Assembly: GCA_003447295.1 (NCBI GenBank)
Contig: DLZQ01000050.1
Coordinates: forward strand, 9,748 to 45,140
Length of the DNA: 35,393 nucleotides
Direction: 5' to 3'
Source: Lachnospiraceae bacterium
GTDB lineage: Bacteria; Bacillota; Clostridia; Lachnospirales; Lachnospiraceae
A program made the position numbers and the translations under genes. The notes under the pieces are model-generated. The model worked only from the letters and a program-made list of their open reading frames with translations. It was not told the DNA's origin and searched no databases. Positions 7,926 to 15,767 of this stretch are shown piece by piece. How positions within the stretch are numbered: the stretch's first letter is position 1; the number at the start of each line of letters is the position of its first letter.

Positions 7926-10811
7926 ATGAAGGAAAGATATCATGTTACGGGAATGTCCTGCTCTGCATGCTCTTCGCATGTGGAAAAGGCAGTCAATAAA
8001 CTGGAAAATGTGGAAAAAGCATCCGTAAATCTGTTAACCGAGACCATGGATGTGACCTATGACGAGACGAAGATCACTTCGGCGGAAATCATCGATGCTG
8101 TGGTGAAAGCAGGCTATGGCGCTTCGGTGATGACCGAAGGCAGTGTGGCAGGTGCAGGCGGACAGAGCACTTCCGGAAATGCTGGAAGTATAGGAAGGTC
8201 CGCAGTCGACGGCAAGCAGGAATTGCAGCAGAAGCTGGATGCAGACGCAAGAGCCATGAAGTGGCGGCTTGGAATCTCCATCGGCTTCCTGATCCCGTTA
8301 ATGTATGTGTCCATGCACCACATGCTTAAAGAATGGTTTGGAATTCCGGTTCCTGCATTTATCGTGAATACTATGCACGGCAATGCCAACGCTATGAATT
8401 TTGCAATGACACAGTTTTTACTGTTGTTGCCGATTCTGTATGTGAACCGGAAGTTTTTCTCCGTAGGATTTAAAACCCTGGCGCACCGTAGCCCAAACAT
8501 GGACAGCCTGATCGCCTTAGGATCCGGCGCAGCACTGGTGTACGGCATTTTCGCCATGTACCGGATCAGCTATGGCTTAGGTTACGGTGACATGGCAGTA
8601 GTAGAACATTATTCCCACGATCTGTATTTTGAATCCTCCGGTACGATCCTGACCCTGATCACGGTCGGAAAATATCTGGAGAGCCGTTCCAAGGGCAAGA
8701 CCAGTGAGGCTATTACCAAACTGATGAATCTGGCTCCCAAGGTGGCAATCCTCGTAACCGGGGACGGACAGGAGAAGGAAGTGCCTACGGAGAGCCTGCA
8801 AAAGGGCGACATTTTCCTGGTAAAGCCCGGAAGTCTGGTACCGGTGGACGGCATCGTGCTGGAGGGTAACTCCAGTGTGGACGAAGCAGCCATCACCGGT
8901 GAGAGTGTCCCTGTGGAGAAACAGGCGGGCGACCATGTGGTTTCTGCTACCGTGAACAAAGCAGGTTTCTTAAAATGCCGTGCGGACCGTGTCGGCGATG
9001 ATACGACGCTGGCACAGATCATCCGCTTAGTGGAGGAAGCCAGCGCCAGCAAGGCTCCGATTGCACAGCTGGCAGATAAGGTGGCAGGGGTCTTCGTGCC
9101 TACGGTCATGACCATTTCCCTGATCACTCTGATCGTATGGCTGCTAAACGGCGCCACCGCGGAATTCGCTATTTCCACAGCCATTGCCGTACTGGTGATT
9201 TCCTGTCCCTGTGCGCTGGGACTGGCAACTCCGGTGGCTATCATGGTGGGTACCGGCGTAGGAGCAGGTAACGGCATCCTGATCAAGACCGGGGAAGCCT
9301 TACAGCAGGCTAAGGAGATCGACACCGTGGTACTGGACAAGACCGGAACCATCACAAGCGGCAAGCTAAAGGTAGAAGAAGTAGGCGGTTATCAGAGTGA
9401 TTTTCCTGCGGATGCCATGATGCAGATCGCGGCGGCACTGGAGAAAAAGAGTGAGCATCCCCTGGCGGAGGCGGTAGTGGAATATGCGGAAAGCTTTCAG
9501 CTGACAATTCCGGAGATCGTGGATTTCAAGGCAACCTTCGGACGTGGTGTGGAAGGTGCGCTGGCAGCGGATTTCCGGGCAGTGGAAGTAACAAAAAATG
9601 ACGGTCCTACGGCGGTGTTTTATGCCGGAAAACAAAACGACACCACAGATGTCTCCGGCAAGACCGCAAAACAGAACCTGATGGCGGAAAACGCACTATC
9701 GCATACCGACAACGTAATAATTCCGGCAGGTACGAAGTTTTATGTAGGCAATCTTGCATTTTTACAAGAGAAGAATATCATACTGCCGCAGGGAGCCGCA
9801 GAAGGTCTGAACCGGATGGCAGACGAAGGCATGACACCGCTTCTGGTGGCGCAGGAAGGAAGATTCTTAGGGATCATCGGTGTATCAGATACTGTCAAAG
9901 CCACCTCCTATGAAGCAATCAACGCATGGGAGAAAATGGGTGTCAGAGTCATCATGCTGACCGGAGACAACCGCCGCACCGCGGAAGCCGTACGGCAGAA
10001 GCTTGGCATCTCCGAAGTCGTGGCAGAGGTACTGCCGCAGGATAAGGAGAAAAAGGTCAGTGAATTGAAAGCACAGGGACACAAGGTAGCCATGATCGGC
10101 GACGGTATCAACGATGCTCCCGCATTGGCGGCAGCAGATGTGGGTATGGCTATCGGCGCAGGTACCGATGTCGCCATGGAGAGTGCTGACATTATCCTGA
10201 TGAAAAACGATCTGCGGGATGCGGTGACCGCCATGAAGCTGAGCCGTTCCGTGATCCGTAATATTAAGGAAAACCTGTTCTGGGCATTTTTCTACAACTG
10301 CATCGGCATCCCTCTGGCGGCCGGTGTGTTGTATCCGGCATTCCAGATCCGGCTGAATCCCATGTTCGGCGCGGCAGCCATGAGCTTAAGCAGTATCTTC
10401 GTCGTGGGAAATGCCCTGCGGCTGAGAGGCTTTAAGAGCGGATTCACCCCACTGAAAAAGAGAACACCGGAAGCATTCCATAAGGAAACAGAGATAACGC
10501 ATGCAGCTGCGGAGGAAGAACAGTGCATACTGAGAATCCCCGCAGAGCAAAATAACAGACAAGATGTAAAGCAGGAGAAAGAGAGGACAAACACAATGAC
10601 AAAAGTAATCAGCATCGAAGGAATGATGTGCAATCACTGCACCGGAACCGTACAGAAGGCACTGGAGGCAGTAGAAGGCGTGAAAGCTGTAACCATGAGC
10701 CTGGAGCAGAAAAACGCTACCGTGGAACTGGCATCCGATGTGGCAGATGAGGTACTGACCAAGGCTGTGGTGGACGCAGGATATGAGGTGAAGGGAATTA
10801 CCACAAAATAA
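7926..10811 (+). CDS. copA: Cu(+)-exporting P1B-type ATPase with C-terminal CopZ-like domain
   Basis: The 961-residue protein pumps Cu(I) out of the cell. Domain order is: HMA metal-binding domain (GMSCSACSSHV, Cys12 and Cys15); a Gly/Ser-rich linker; membrane helices; TGES (324-327); the CPC ion site (427-429); the phosphorylated Asp471 in DKTGT; the HP motif (511-512); GDGIND (725-730); and last helices to about 835. It then has a charged linker and a second HMA domain (GMMCNHC, about 899-905) at the extreme C-terminus, which is unusual because extra HMA domains normally sit at the N-terminus. The nucleotide-binding domain carries an insertion of about 45 residues (roughly 550-600). The C-terminal domain has its own ribosome site and ATG at 10596. 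AAGG lies upstream of the start. The gene is co-regulated with csoR. Confidence 0.95.
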   Translation: MKERYHVTGMSCSACSSHVEKAVNKLENVEKASVNLLTETMDVTYDETKITSAEIIDAVVKAGYGASVMTEGSVAGAGGQSTSGNAGSIGRSAVDGKQELQQKLDADARAMKWRLGISIGFLIPLMYVSMHHMLKEWFGIPVPAFIVNTMHGNANAMNFAMTQFLLLLPILYVNRKFFSVGFKTLAHRSPNMDSLIALGSGAALVYGIFAMYRISYGLGYGDMAVVEHYSHDLYFESSGTILTLITVGKYLESRSKGKTSEAITKLMNLAPKVAILVTGDGQEKEVPTESLQKGDIFLVKPGSLVPVDGIVLEGNSSVDEAAITGESVPVEKQAGDHVVSATVNKAGFLKCRADRVGDDTTLAQIIRLVEEASASKAPIAQLADKVAGVFVPTVMTISLITLIVWLLNGATAEFAISTAIAVLVISCPCALGLATPVAIMVGTGVGAGNGILIKTGEALQQAKEIDTVVLDKTGTITSGKLKVEEVGGYQSDFPADAMMQIAAALEKKSEHPLAEAVVEYAESFQLTIPEIVDFKATFGRGVEGALAADFRAVEVTKNDGPTAVFYAGKQNDTTDVSGKTAKQNLMAENALSHTDNVIIPAGTKFYVGNLAFLQEKNIILPQGAAEGLNRMADEGMTPLLVAQEGRFLGIIGVSDTVKATSYEAINAWEKMGVRVIMLTGDNRRTAEAVRQKLGISEVVAEVLPQDKEKKVSELKAQGHKVAMIGDGINDAPALAAADVGMAIGAGTDVAMESADIILMKNDLRDAVTAMKLSRSVIRNIKENLFWAFFYNCIGIPLAAGVLYPAFQIRLNPMFGAAAMSLSSIFVVGNALRLRGFKSGFTPLKKRTPEAFHKETEITHAAAEEEQCILRIPAEQNNRQDVKQEKERTNTMTKVISIEGMMCNHCTGTVQKALEAVEGVKAVTMSLEQKNATVELASDVADEVLTKAVVDAGYEVKGITTK
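10596..10811 (+). CDS. copZ: Possible free CopZ-like copper chaperone from an internal start in copA
   Basis: In-frame ATG codon 891 of copA is preceded by AGGAG (10573-10577) and AGAGG (10582-10586, 9 bp spacing), a good ribosome binding site inside a coding region. Translation from here gives 71 residues, the exact size of a stand-alone CopZ. It starts MTKVISIEGMMCNHC, with the Cu-binding GMxCxxC motif and a complete beta-alpha-beta-beta-alpha-beta length. The preceding 50 codons are a charged, poorly conserved-looking linker. The pattern suggests a former separate copZ whose stop-start junction with copA was lost, or a deliberate two-product arrangement. Whether the short product is made is inference. 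Confidence 0.5.
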   Translation: MTKVISIEGMMCNHCTGTVQKALEAVEGVKAVTMSLEQKNATVELASDVADEVLTKAVVDAGYEVKGITTK

Positions 10812-10850
10812 GGTTTTACCGTCAGCTTTTGCCAACGTAAAAGGAGAAAT

Positions 10851-10902
10851 GGCGCTGACCAGATGTTATGTTTACAGACATGACACTGGGCAGCGCCGTT
10901 TT
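10851..10902 (+). terminator. Hairpin after copA, probable terminator
   Basis: GGCGCTG (10851-10857) pairs with CAGCGCC (10891-10897). The inner arms CCAGATGTTATG and CATGACACTGG extend the stem with one bulge. GTTTTGGG follows. The U-run is short, so termination strength is uncertain. The hairpin directly abuts the four-site array. Confidence 0.45.
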
Positions 10903-11126
10903 GGGTCTATAGAGGAAGAAGTGATCCACAGGTACTTTTCACTACTGTATTTCATGAATTTTTGCGGTATATGGGTCTATGCAGAAAAAAATGTCGTCTG
11001 GGTACTTAAAACATGGAAAATGAGTATCTGGAAAGTAAATTTTTCTCTATAGACCCAAAGGGAAACATTTTGTATGATTTTATGACAGAAAAAGTATCTG
11101 AGTGCCATTTTTTCCTGTATAGACCC
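10903..11126. repeat. Four 37-bp sites in exact mirror arrangement
   Basis: Copies lie at 10903-10939 and 10973-11009 (minus orientation) and 11020-11056 and 11090-11126 (plus orientation). Each is exactly 37 bp, and 19 of 37 positions are the same in all four. Conserved are AGTA near the 5' end, a T-rich middle with TTnCT, and the terminal ATAGACCC. The repeat period is 70 bp on each side, the spacers are both 33 bp, and a 10-bp centre (11010-11019) separates the two halves, so the whole block is symmetric about 11014/11015. Outer copies agree at 29 of 37 positions, inner ones at 24. It could be a multi-site protein target or an RNA that folds into one long interrupted hairpin. No known element was recognised. 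Confidence 0.85.
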
Positions 11127-11182
11127 ATGCAAAAGAAAAAATAATTTTCCAAAGATTCTATATAAAGTTTATAATTTCTTAA

Positions 11183-11210
11183 TTGATTTTCTCAGAATAA
11201 GTGTTATAGT
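11183..11210 (+). promoter_or_regulatory. Promoter candidate for clpB
   Basis: TTGATT and TATAGT are separated by 16 bp. The leader to the clpB start is about 155 nt. No CIRCE element or clear CtsR heptad pair was found nearby. Confidence 0.55.
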
Positions 11211-11272
11211 AACAATAGAACAGATGAAACAGGAAGCATGTGAGTCTGTTCTGTGCAAAATAAATATTGTCA

Positions 11273-11307
11273 AAGCTTTTTATGAATGCTGGCATTCAAC
11301 AAAGCTT
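11273..11307. promoter_or_regulatory. Inverted repeat in clpB leader
   Basis: AAGCTTTTTATGAATGC and GCATTCAACAAAGCTT are imperfect complements closing on a short loop. It lies within the predicted 5' leader of clpB, so it could be an RNA hairpin or an operator for an unknown heat-shock regulator. Confidence 0.4.
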
Positions 11308-11372
11308 AGGCAATGTTTAATGGTTCTGAACAGTTGCAAATTGTATAACCTTATGTGAGGAGGCGAACGATT

Positions 11373-13973
11373 ATGAATATTGATAAATTTACACAGAAAT
11401 CCATAGAAGCCGTCAACGGCTGTGAAAAGCTCGCCATGGAATATGGCAACCAGGAGATCGAGCAGGAGCATCTGCTGTACAGTCTGCTGACCCTGGATGA
11501 CAGTCTGATCTTAAAGCTTGTGGAGAAGATGGAAATCCAGAAGGATCACTTTGTAAACCGTGCAAAACAGGCTCTGGAGAAAAGAGTAAAGGTGCAGGGC
11601 GGTCAGCCTTATGTCGGTCAGTATCTGAACAAGGTACTGGTCAGCGCATCAGATGAGGCAAAGCAGATGGGAGATGAATATGTCTCCGTTGAGCATCTGT
11701 TCCTTGCCATGATCAGGAATCCCAACAAGGAGATTGCCGAGATCTGGAAGGAATACGGCATCACAAGAGAGCGTTTTTTACAGGCACTGTCTACCGTAAG
11801 AGGCAACCAGAGAGTTACCAGTGACAATCCGGAAGCTACTTATGATACTTTGGAAAAATACGGTCAGGATCTGGTGGAGAAAGCGAGAAACCAGAAGCTG
11901 GATCCTGTCATCGGACGAGACAGTGAGATCCGTAATGTGGTACGTATCCTGTCCCGTAAAACGAAGAACAACCCTGTACTTATCGGTGAACCCGGTGTCG
12001 GTAAGACCGCCGTGGTGGAAGGACTGGCACAGCGTATTGTAAAAGGTGATGTACCGCAGGGACTGAAGGATAAGAAGATTTTCGCACTGGATATGGGTGC
12101 ACTGGTAGCCGGTGCAAAATACAGAGGCGAATTCGAGGAACGTCTGAAAGCCGTACTGGATGATGTGAAGAACAGCGACGGACAGATCATTCTGTTCATT
12201 GATGAGTTGCACACCATCGTCGGTGCCGGTAAGACAGATGGCGCTCTGGATGCAGGCAATATGTTAAAACCTATGCTGGCTCGTGGTGAGCTGCACTGTA
12301 TCGGTGCTACCACCCTGGATGAATACAGACAGTATATTGAAAAAGATGCCGCTCTGGAACGTCGTTTCCAGCCGGTTATGGTAGAAGAACCTACTGTGGA
12401 GGACACGATTTCTATCCTGCGTGGACTGAAGGATCGTTATGAAGTATATCATGGCGTTAAAATCATGGATAATGCGCTGGTAAGTGCAGCCGTACTTTCC
12501 AACCGTTATATCACCGACAGATTCCTGCCGGATAAGGCAATCGACCTGGTGGATGAAGCCTGCGCTCTGATCAAGACCGAGATGGACAGTATGCCTACGG
12601 AGCTGGATGAACTGCAACGTAAGGTGACACAGCTGGAGATCGAGGAGACTGCTCTGAAAAAAGAGGATGACCGGATCAGTAAGGAACGTTTGGCTGATCT
12701 GCAGAAGGAACTGGCAGAGTTAAAGGATCAGTTCAATACGAGAAAAGCACAGTGGGATAACGAGAAGGCATCCGTAGATAAGCTTTCCAAGCTGCGTGAG
12801 GACAGAGACCGTATCAACAATGAGATCCAGATTGCAGAGCGGGAAGGAGACTATGAGAAAGCGGGCAGATTAAAATACAGCGAACTTCCTGCACTGGAGA
12901 AACAGCTGGAGCAGGAGGAAAATAAGGTCGGCGAATCGGATATGTCGCTGGTACATGAAAAGGTGTCTGAGGAAGAGATCGCAAGGATTATTTCCCGCTG
13001 GACCGGCATACCGGTAGCAAAACTGACCGAGAGTGAGCGTAACAAGACCCTTCACCTTGACGAAGAACTGCACAAACGTGTAGTTGGACAGGACGAAGGC
13101 GTGACTAAGGTTACCGAAGCTATCATCCGTTCCAAAGCCGGCATCAAGGATCCCAGCAAGCCCATCGGTTCCTTCCTGTTCTTAGGACCTACCGGTGTGG
13201 GTAAGACGGAGCTGGCGAAGAGCCTGGCAGCAGCACTGTTTGACGACGAGAACAACATGGTTCGTATCGATATGAGTGAATACATGGAGAAATATTCTGT
13301 CTCCCGTCTGATCGGTGCGCCTCCCGGATATGTAGGATACGAAGAGGGTGGTCAGCTGACCGAAGCTGTCCGGAGAAAACCTTACAGCGTGGTATTGTTT
13401 GATGAGATCGAAAAGGCCCATCCTGATGTATTCAATGTACTGTTACAGGTACTGGATGACGGGCGTATCACCGATTCTCAGGGGCGTACCGTAGATTTCA
13501 AGAATACGATCCTGATCATGACATCCAATATCGGCGCAAGCTATCTGCTGGATGGCATCAACGAAGACGGTACCATCAAGCCGGAGGCAGAGGCAGCAGT
13601 CATGAACGACCTGCGTGCACATTTCCGTCCGGAATTTCTGAACCGTCTGGATGAGACGATCCTGTTCAAGCCTCTGACCAAAGATAATATCGGCGGTATC
13701 ATTCATCTGATCATTGCCGATCTGAACAAGCGTCTGGAGGATAAGCAGCTGACGATCCGTCTGTCGGACGAGGCTATGCAGTACATCGTGGATAACGCGT
13801 ATGACCCGGTCTATGGTGCACGACCTCTGAAACGTTATATTCAGAAGTATGTGGAGACCCTGGCTGCCAAGATGATCCTGGCAGATCAGGTGGAGGAGGG
13901 CGATACGATCGTCATTACCGTAGAGGACGACAAGCTTTCCGCAAAATGTGAGAAAGGCTCTAAAAATAAATAA
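11373..13973 (+). CDS. clpB: ClpB protein disaggregase (Hsp100)
   Basis: The 866-residue hexameric AAA+ chaperone pulls polypeptides out of aggregates together with DnaK. Seen in order: the double Clp N-domain (1-145); first AAA+ module with Walker A GEPGVGKT (205-212); the coiled-coil middle domain (about 400-520, rich in E/K/L heptads), which marks ClpB rather than ClpA/ClpC; second AAA+ module with Walker A GPTGVGKT (605-612); and the sensor-2 GARPLKR near the end. No ClpP-docking tripeptide was seen. ATG 11373 is chosen because GAGGAGG sits 10 bp upstream; an in-frame GTG at 11355 would place the ribosome site inside the gene. It is monocistronic, with a terminator just after the stop. 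Confidence 0.97.
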   Translation: MNIDKFTQKSIEAVNGCEKLAMEYGNQEIEQEHLLYSLLTLDDSLILKLVEKMEIQKDHFVNRAKQALEKRVKVQGGQPYVGQYLNKVLVSASDEAKQMGDEYVSVEHLFLAMIRNPNKEIAEIWKEYGITRERFLQALSTVRGNQRVTSDNPEATYDTLEKYGQDLVEKARNQKLDPVIGRDSEIRNVVRILSRKTKNNPVLIGEPGVGKTAVVEGLAQRIVKGDVPQGLKDKKIFALDMGALVAGAKYRGEFEERLKAVLDDVKNSDGQIILFIDELHTIVGAGKTDGALDAGNMLKPMLARGELHCIGATTLDEYRQYIEKDAALERRFQPVMVEEPTVEDTISILRGLKDRYEVYHGVKIMDNALVSAAVLSNRYITDRFLPDKAIDLVDEACALIKTEMDSMPTELDELQRKVTQLEIEETALKKEDDRISKERLADLQKELAELKDQFNTRKAQWDNEKASVDKLSKLREDRDRINNEIQIAEREGDYEKAGRLKYSELPALEKQLEQEENKVGESDMSLVHEKVSEEEIARIISRWTGIPVAKLTESERNKTLHLDEELHKRVVGQDEGVTKVTEAIIRSKAGIKDPSKPIGSFLFLGPTGVGKTELAKSLAAALFDDENNMVRIDMSEYMEKYSVSRLIGAPPGYVGYEEGGQLTEAVRRKPYSVVLFDEIEKAHPDVFNVLLQVLDDGRITDSQGRTVDFKNTILIMTSNIGASYLLDGINEDGTIKPEAEAAVMNDLRAHFRPEFLNRLDETILFKPLTKDNIGGIIHLIIADLNKRLEDKQLTIRLSDEAMQYIVDNAYDPVYGARPLKRYIQKYVETLAAKMILADQVEEGDTIVITVEDDKLSAKCEKGSKNK

Positions 13974-13984
13974 GCAGTAATACG

Positions 13985-14022
13985 AAAAGCGAAAGTGGCA
14001 GACTTGTCATTTTCGCTTTTTT
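13985..14022 (+). terminator. Terminator of clpB
   Basis: AAAAGCGAAAGTG pairs with the arm ending TTTTCGCTTTT and is followed by TTTTTCG. It starts 12 bp after the clpB stop. Confidence 0.8.
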
Positions 14023-14039
14023 CGTTTAAGATAATAGTA

Positions 14040-14237
14040 ATGATGCCAGGGTCAAAAGGTCTAAGCCCGCATGAGCTTGCTCATAAGTGGGTGAAAGACC
14101 TTAGGACCCGCCCCGATATGAGCATAAAAGTGGGATGATAATCCCACGATATGCGAATATTGGGTAGGATTGTGGGAGTGCGTAGCACGGAACAATCCGT
14201 AGGCATCAAAGTCGGGGGCTTTTGACCCCGACATCAT
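14040..14237 (+). repeat. Full-length copy of repeat family A with terminal inverted repeats
   Basis: The 198-bp element starts ATGATGCCAGGGTCAAAAG and ends CTTTTGACCCCGACATCAT, a 19-bp terminal inverted repeat with two mismatches. Inside are several hairpins: a palindrome around ATGAGCTTGCTCAT, the near-palindrome GTGGGATGATAATCCCAC, and GGATTGT...GTGC-GTA-GCAC...ACAATCC. It has no open frame of note. The layout fits a small non-autonomous mobile element or a structured intergenic repeat. No clear target-site duplication was found. The left 104 bp recur, inverted, at 1-103. Confidence 0.85.
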
Positions 14238-14269
14238 GGTAATAAAATTTTTAAAGTGAGGTTTTATTT

Positions 14270-14443
14270 ATGATACCACAGGATCCTGTCATGTTATTAA
14301 GCTTTATCAATCTGAAACTCCGTGACTACTACGGAAACCTGGAGCAGCTCTGCGATGATCTGGATGTGAATGAACAGGAGATCAGGGATAAGCTGGCATC
14401 CATCGATTATCATTACAATGAAGAGAGGAATCAGTTTGTATAA
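14270..14443 (+). CDS. DUF4250 small protein
   Basis: This 57-residue protein begins MIPQDPVMLLSFINLKLRD, continues through LEQLCDDLDV and ends NEERNQFV, matching the layout of the DUF4250 family of Firmicutes. The sequence looks like a small helical domain with an HTH-like centre; its function is unknown. GTGAGG precedes the ATG by 8 bp. The last eight bases overlap the start of the downstream ASKHA gene, so the two are probably translationally coupled. It begins 32 bp after the family A repeat. It is missed by length-limited gene finders. Confidence 0.85.
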   Translation: MIPQDPVMLLSFINLKLRDYYGNLEQLCDDLDVNEQEIRDKLASIDYHYNEERNQFV

Positions 14444-15665
14444 TACAACCAGTAGTCTTACAGGGAAAAAGGGAACCAGATGTCTGGTCTGCACCGGCTG
14501 CGGCAGATGTCCCGGAGTGATCCGGGGGATGCAGGTGGTGACGGAAAAACTGGAGTTTCCTCCGTTATCTTTGCAGAATACGGAAGGTATCCGGCTGATG
14601 ACAGTGGATATCGGAACGACTACCATTGCTATGCAGCTCTATGATGCAGACGGTAAAATAGTGGACAGTTGTCCGAGCGTGAATCCCCAGGTCAGCTACG
14701 GTGCCGATGTACTCTCCCGGATAGAGGCGGCAAGGGATCCGGGGAAGGCTGCGGATATGCAGAAAAAAGTCCTGGATCTCATTAAAAAAGGAGTGCAGCG
14801 GTTTTCCAAAAAGCTGCAGGAGAAGGAGTCTATACAGATGGTCATTGCGGCGAATACCACCATGACCTATCTGCTGATGGGCTGGGATCCGGCAGAGCTG
14901 GGCAGGGCACCTTTTCGGGTAAGTCATTGCGGAGCCACAGACACACAGATCGCAGGCGTTCCCTGTCATATTATTCCCGGATTGTCTGCCTTTGTCGGCG
15001 GGGACATCACAGCGGGAATACTGGCCTGTCAAATGCTGGAGCAGGAGGAACCTATGCTGCTCATCGATCTGGGTACCAACGGTGAGATGGCGCTGGGTAA
15101 CAGACAGAAGCTGTATGCCTGTGCCACGGCGGCAGGACCTGCCTTCGAGGGCGGGGCGAACCGTGGTATCTGGGGCGCAGATATGGTGAAATTGTTACAA
15201 AAGCTTCTGGAAGAAGGACTGATGGATCGGCAGGGATTGTTAAAGGAACCTTATTTCACGAGGGGAATCCGTATCGGAGATGTACTTGTGACGAAAGAAG
15301 CCGTGCGTGCGGTACAGCTGGCGAAGGGAGCCATTGCCGCAGGCATAGAGATCCTGACGGAAAGCTATGGAATCAGACTTTCGGATATTTCCAGGGTCGT
15401 GCTGGCAGGAGGTTTTGGCTATTATCTGGACCCGAAGGCAGCTGCCGCCATCGGACTGCTTCCGAAGGAACTGACAGATCGTACCGTAACCGGCGGCAAC
15501 ACGGCACTTAGTGGCGCTGCACTGGTGGGAAACAGGATACTGACCGGACAGCTGCGATCATGGGATGATCTGCACCGGCGGCAGGAATTACAGATTCAGA
15601 TATTGAATCTGGCAGAGCAGGAAAAATTCACAGAAACATTCTTAAAAAAGATGGATTTTTGTTAA
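14436..15665 (+). CDS. RACo-like ASKHA ATPase with a four-cysteine N-terminus
   Basis: The roughly 409-residue protein belongs to the ASKHA (actin-like) family of reductive activators of corrinoid proteins (RACo / DUF4445 type). ATP-site motifs are VDIGTTTIAMQLYD (phosphate 1), LIDLGTNGEMALG (phosphate 2) and VVLAGGFGYYLDP (adenosine). Classical RACo is about 630 residues and starts with a [2Fe-2S] domain. Here that domain is absent and replaced by a short Cys16-x2-Cys19-x2-Cys22-x2-Cys25-Pro motif, suggesting a [4Fe-4S] or zinc site. The start I favour is TTG 14436: AGAGG lies 7 bp upstream and it overlaps the DUF4250 stop; an ATG at 14370 lacks a ribosome site. No corrinoid methyltransferase is nearby, so the partner is unknown. 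Confidence 0.82.
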   Translation: MYNTTSSLTGKKGTRCLVCTGCGRCPGVIRGMQVVTEKLEFPPLSLQNTEGIRLMTVDIGTTTIAMQLYDADGKIVDSCPSVNPQVSYGADVLSRIEAARDPGKAADMQKKVLDLIKKGVQRFSKKLQEKESIQMVIAANTTMTYLLMGWDPAELGRAPFRVSHCGATDTQIAGVPCHIIPGLSAFVGGDITAGILACQMLEQEEPMLLIDLGTNGEMALGNRQKLYACATAAGPAFEGGANRGIWGADMVKLLQKLLEEGLMDRQGLLKEPYFTRGIRIGDVLVTKEAVRAVQLAKGAIAAGIEILTESYGIRLSDISRVVLAGGFGYYLDPKAAAAIGLLPKELTDRTVTGGNTALSGAALVGNRILTGQLRSWDDLHRRQELQIQILNLAEQEKFTETFLKKMDFC

Positions 15666-15704
15666 AATTGCGCAAAAAAATATAACAAAACGCATAAAAT
15701 GTTG

Positions 15705-15733
15705 TTTCATTATAGCAATAATTATGGTATACT
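15705..15733 (+). promoter_or_regulatory. Promoter candidate for chemoreceptor
   Basis: TTTCAT, 17 bp and TATACT, with a TGn extension just before the -10. It lies 34 bp before the receptor ATG. Confidence 0.45.
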
Positions 15734-15767
15734 TCTTAATATGATTACATGTACCGGAGGATATTGT

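Noticed and set aside
8609..9364. Long minus-strand open frame opposite copA
   Set aside because: It lies fully within copA on the other strand and reads as low-complexity Ser/Thr/Pro, typical of a shadow frame.
10849..11052. A 67-codon open frame after copA with AAGGAG nearby
   Set aside because: The ribosome site is too close to the ATG, the frame runs through the hairpin and three of the four 37-bp sites, and the product has no recognisable pattern.
10903..11126. CRISPR array
   Set aside because: Copies are diverged, two are inverted, spacers are equal in length only because of the mirror layout, and no cas genes are seen.
11211..11372. CIRCE or CtsR control of clpB
   Set aside because: No TTAGCACTC-N9-GAGTGCTAA was found, and only a lone GTCAAA-like half-site occurs, not the paired heptads.
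14040..14237. Complete insertion sequence
   Set aside because: It has terminal inverted repeats but is under 200 bp, with no transposase frame and no clear target duplication.
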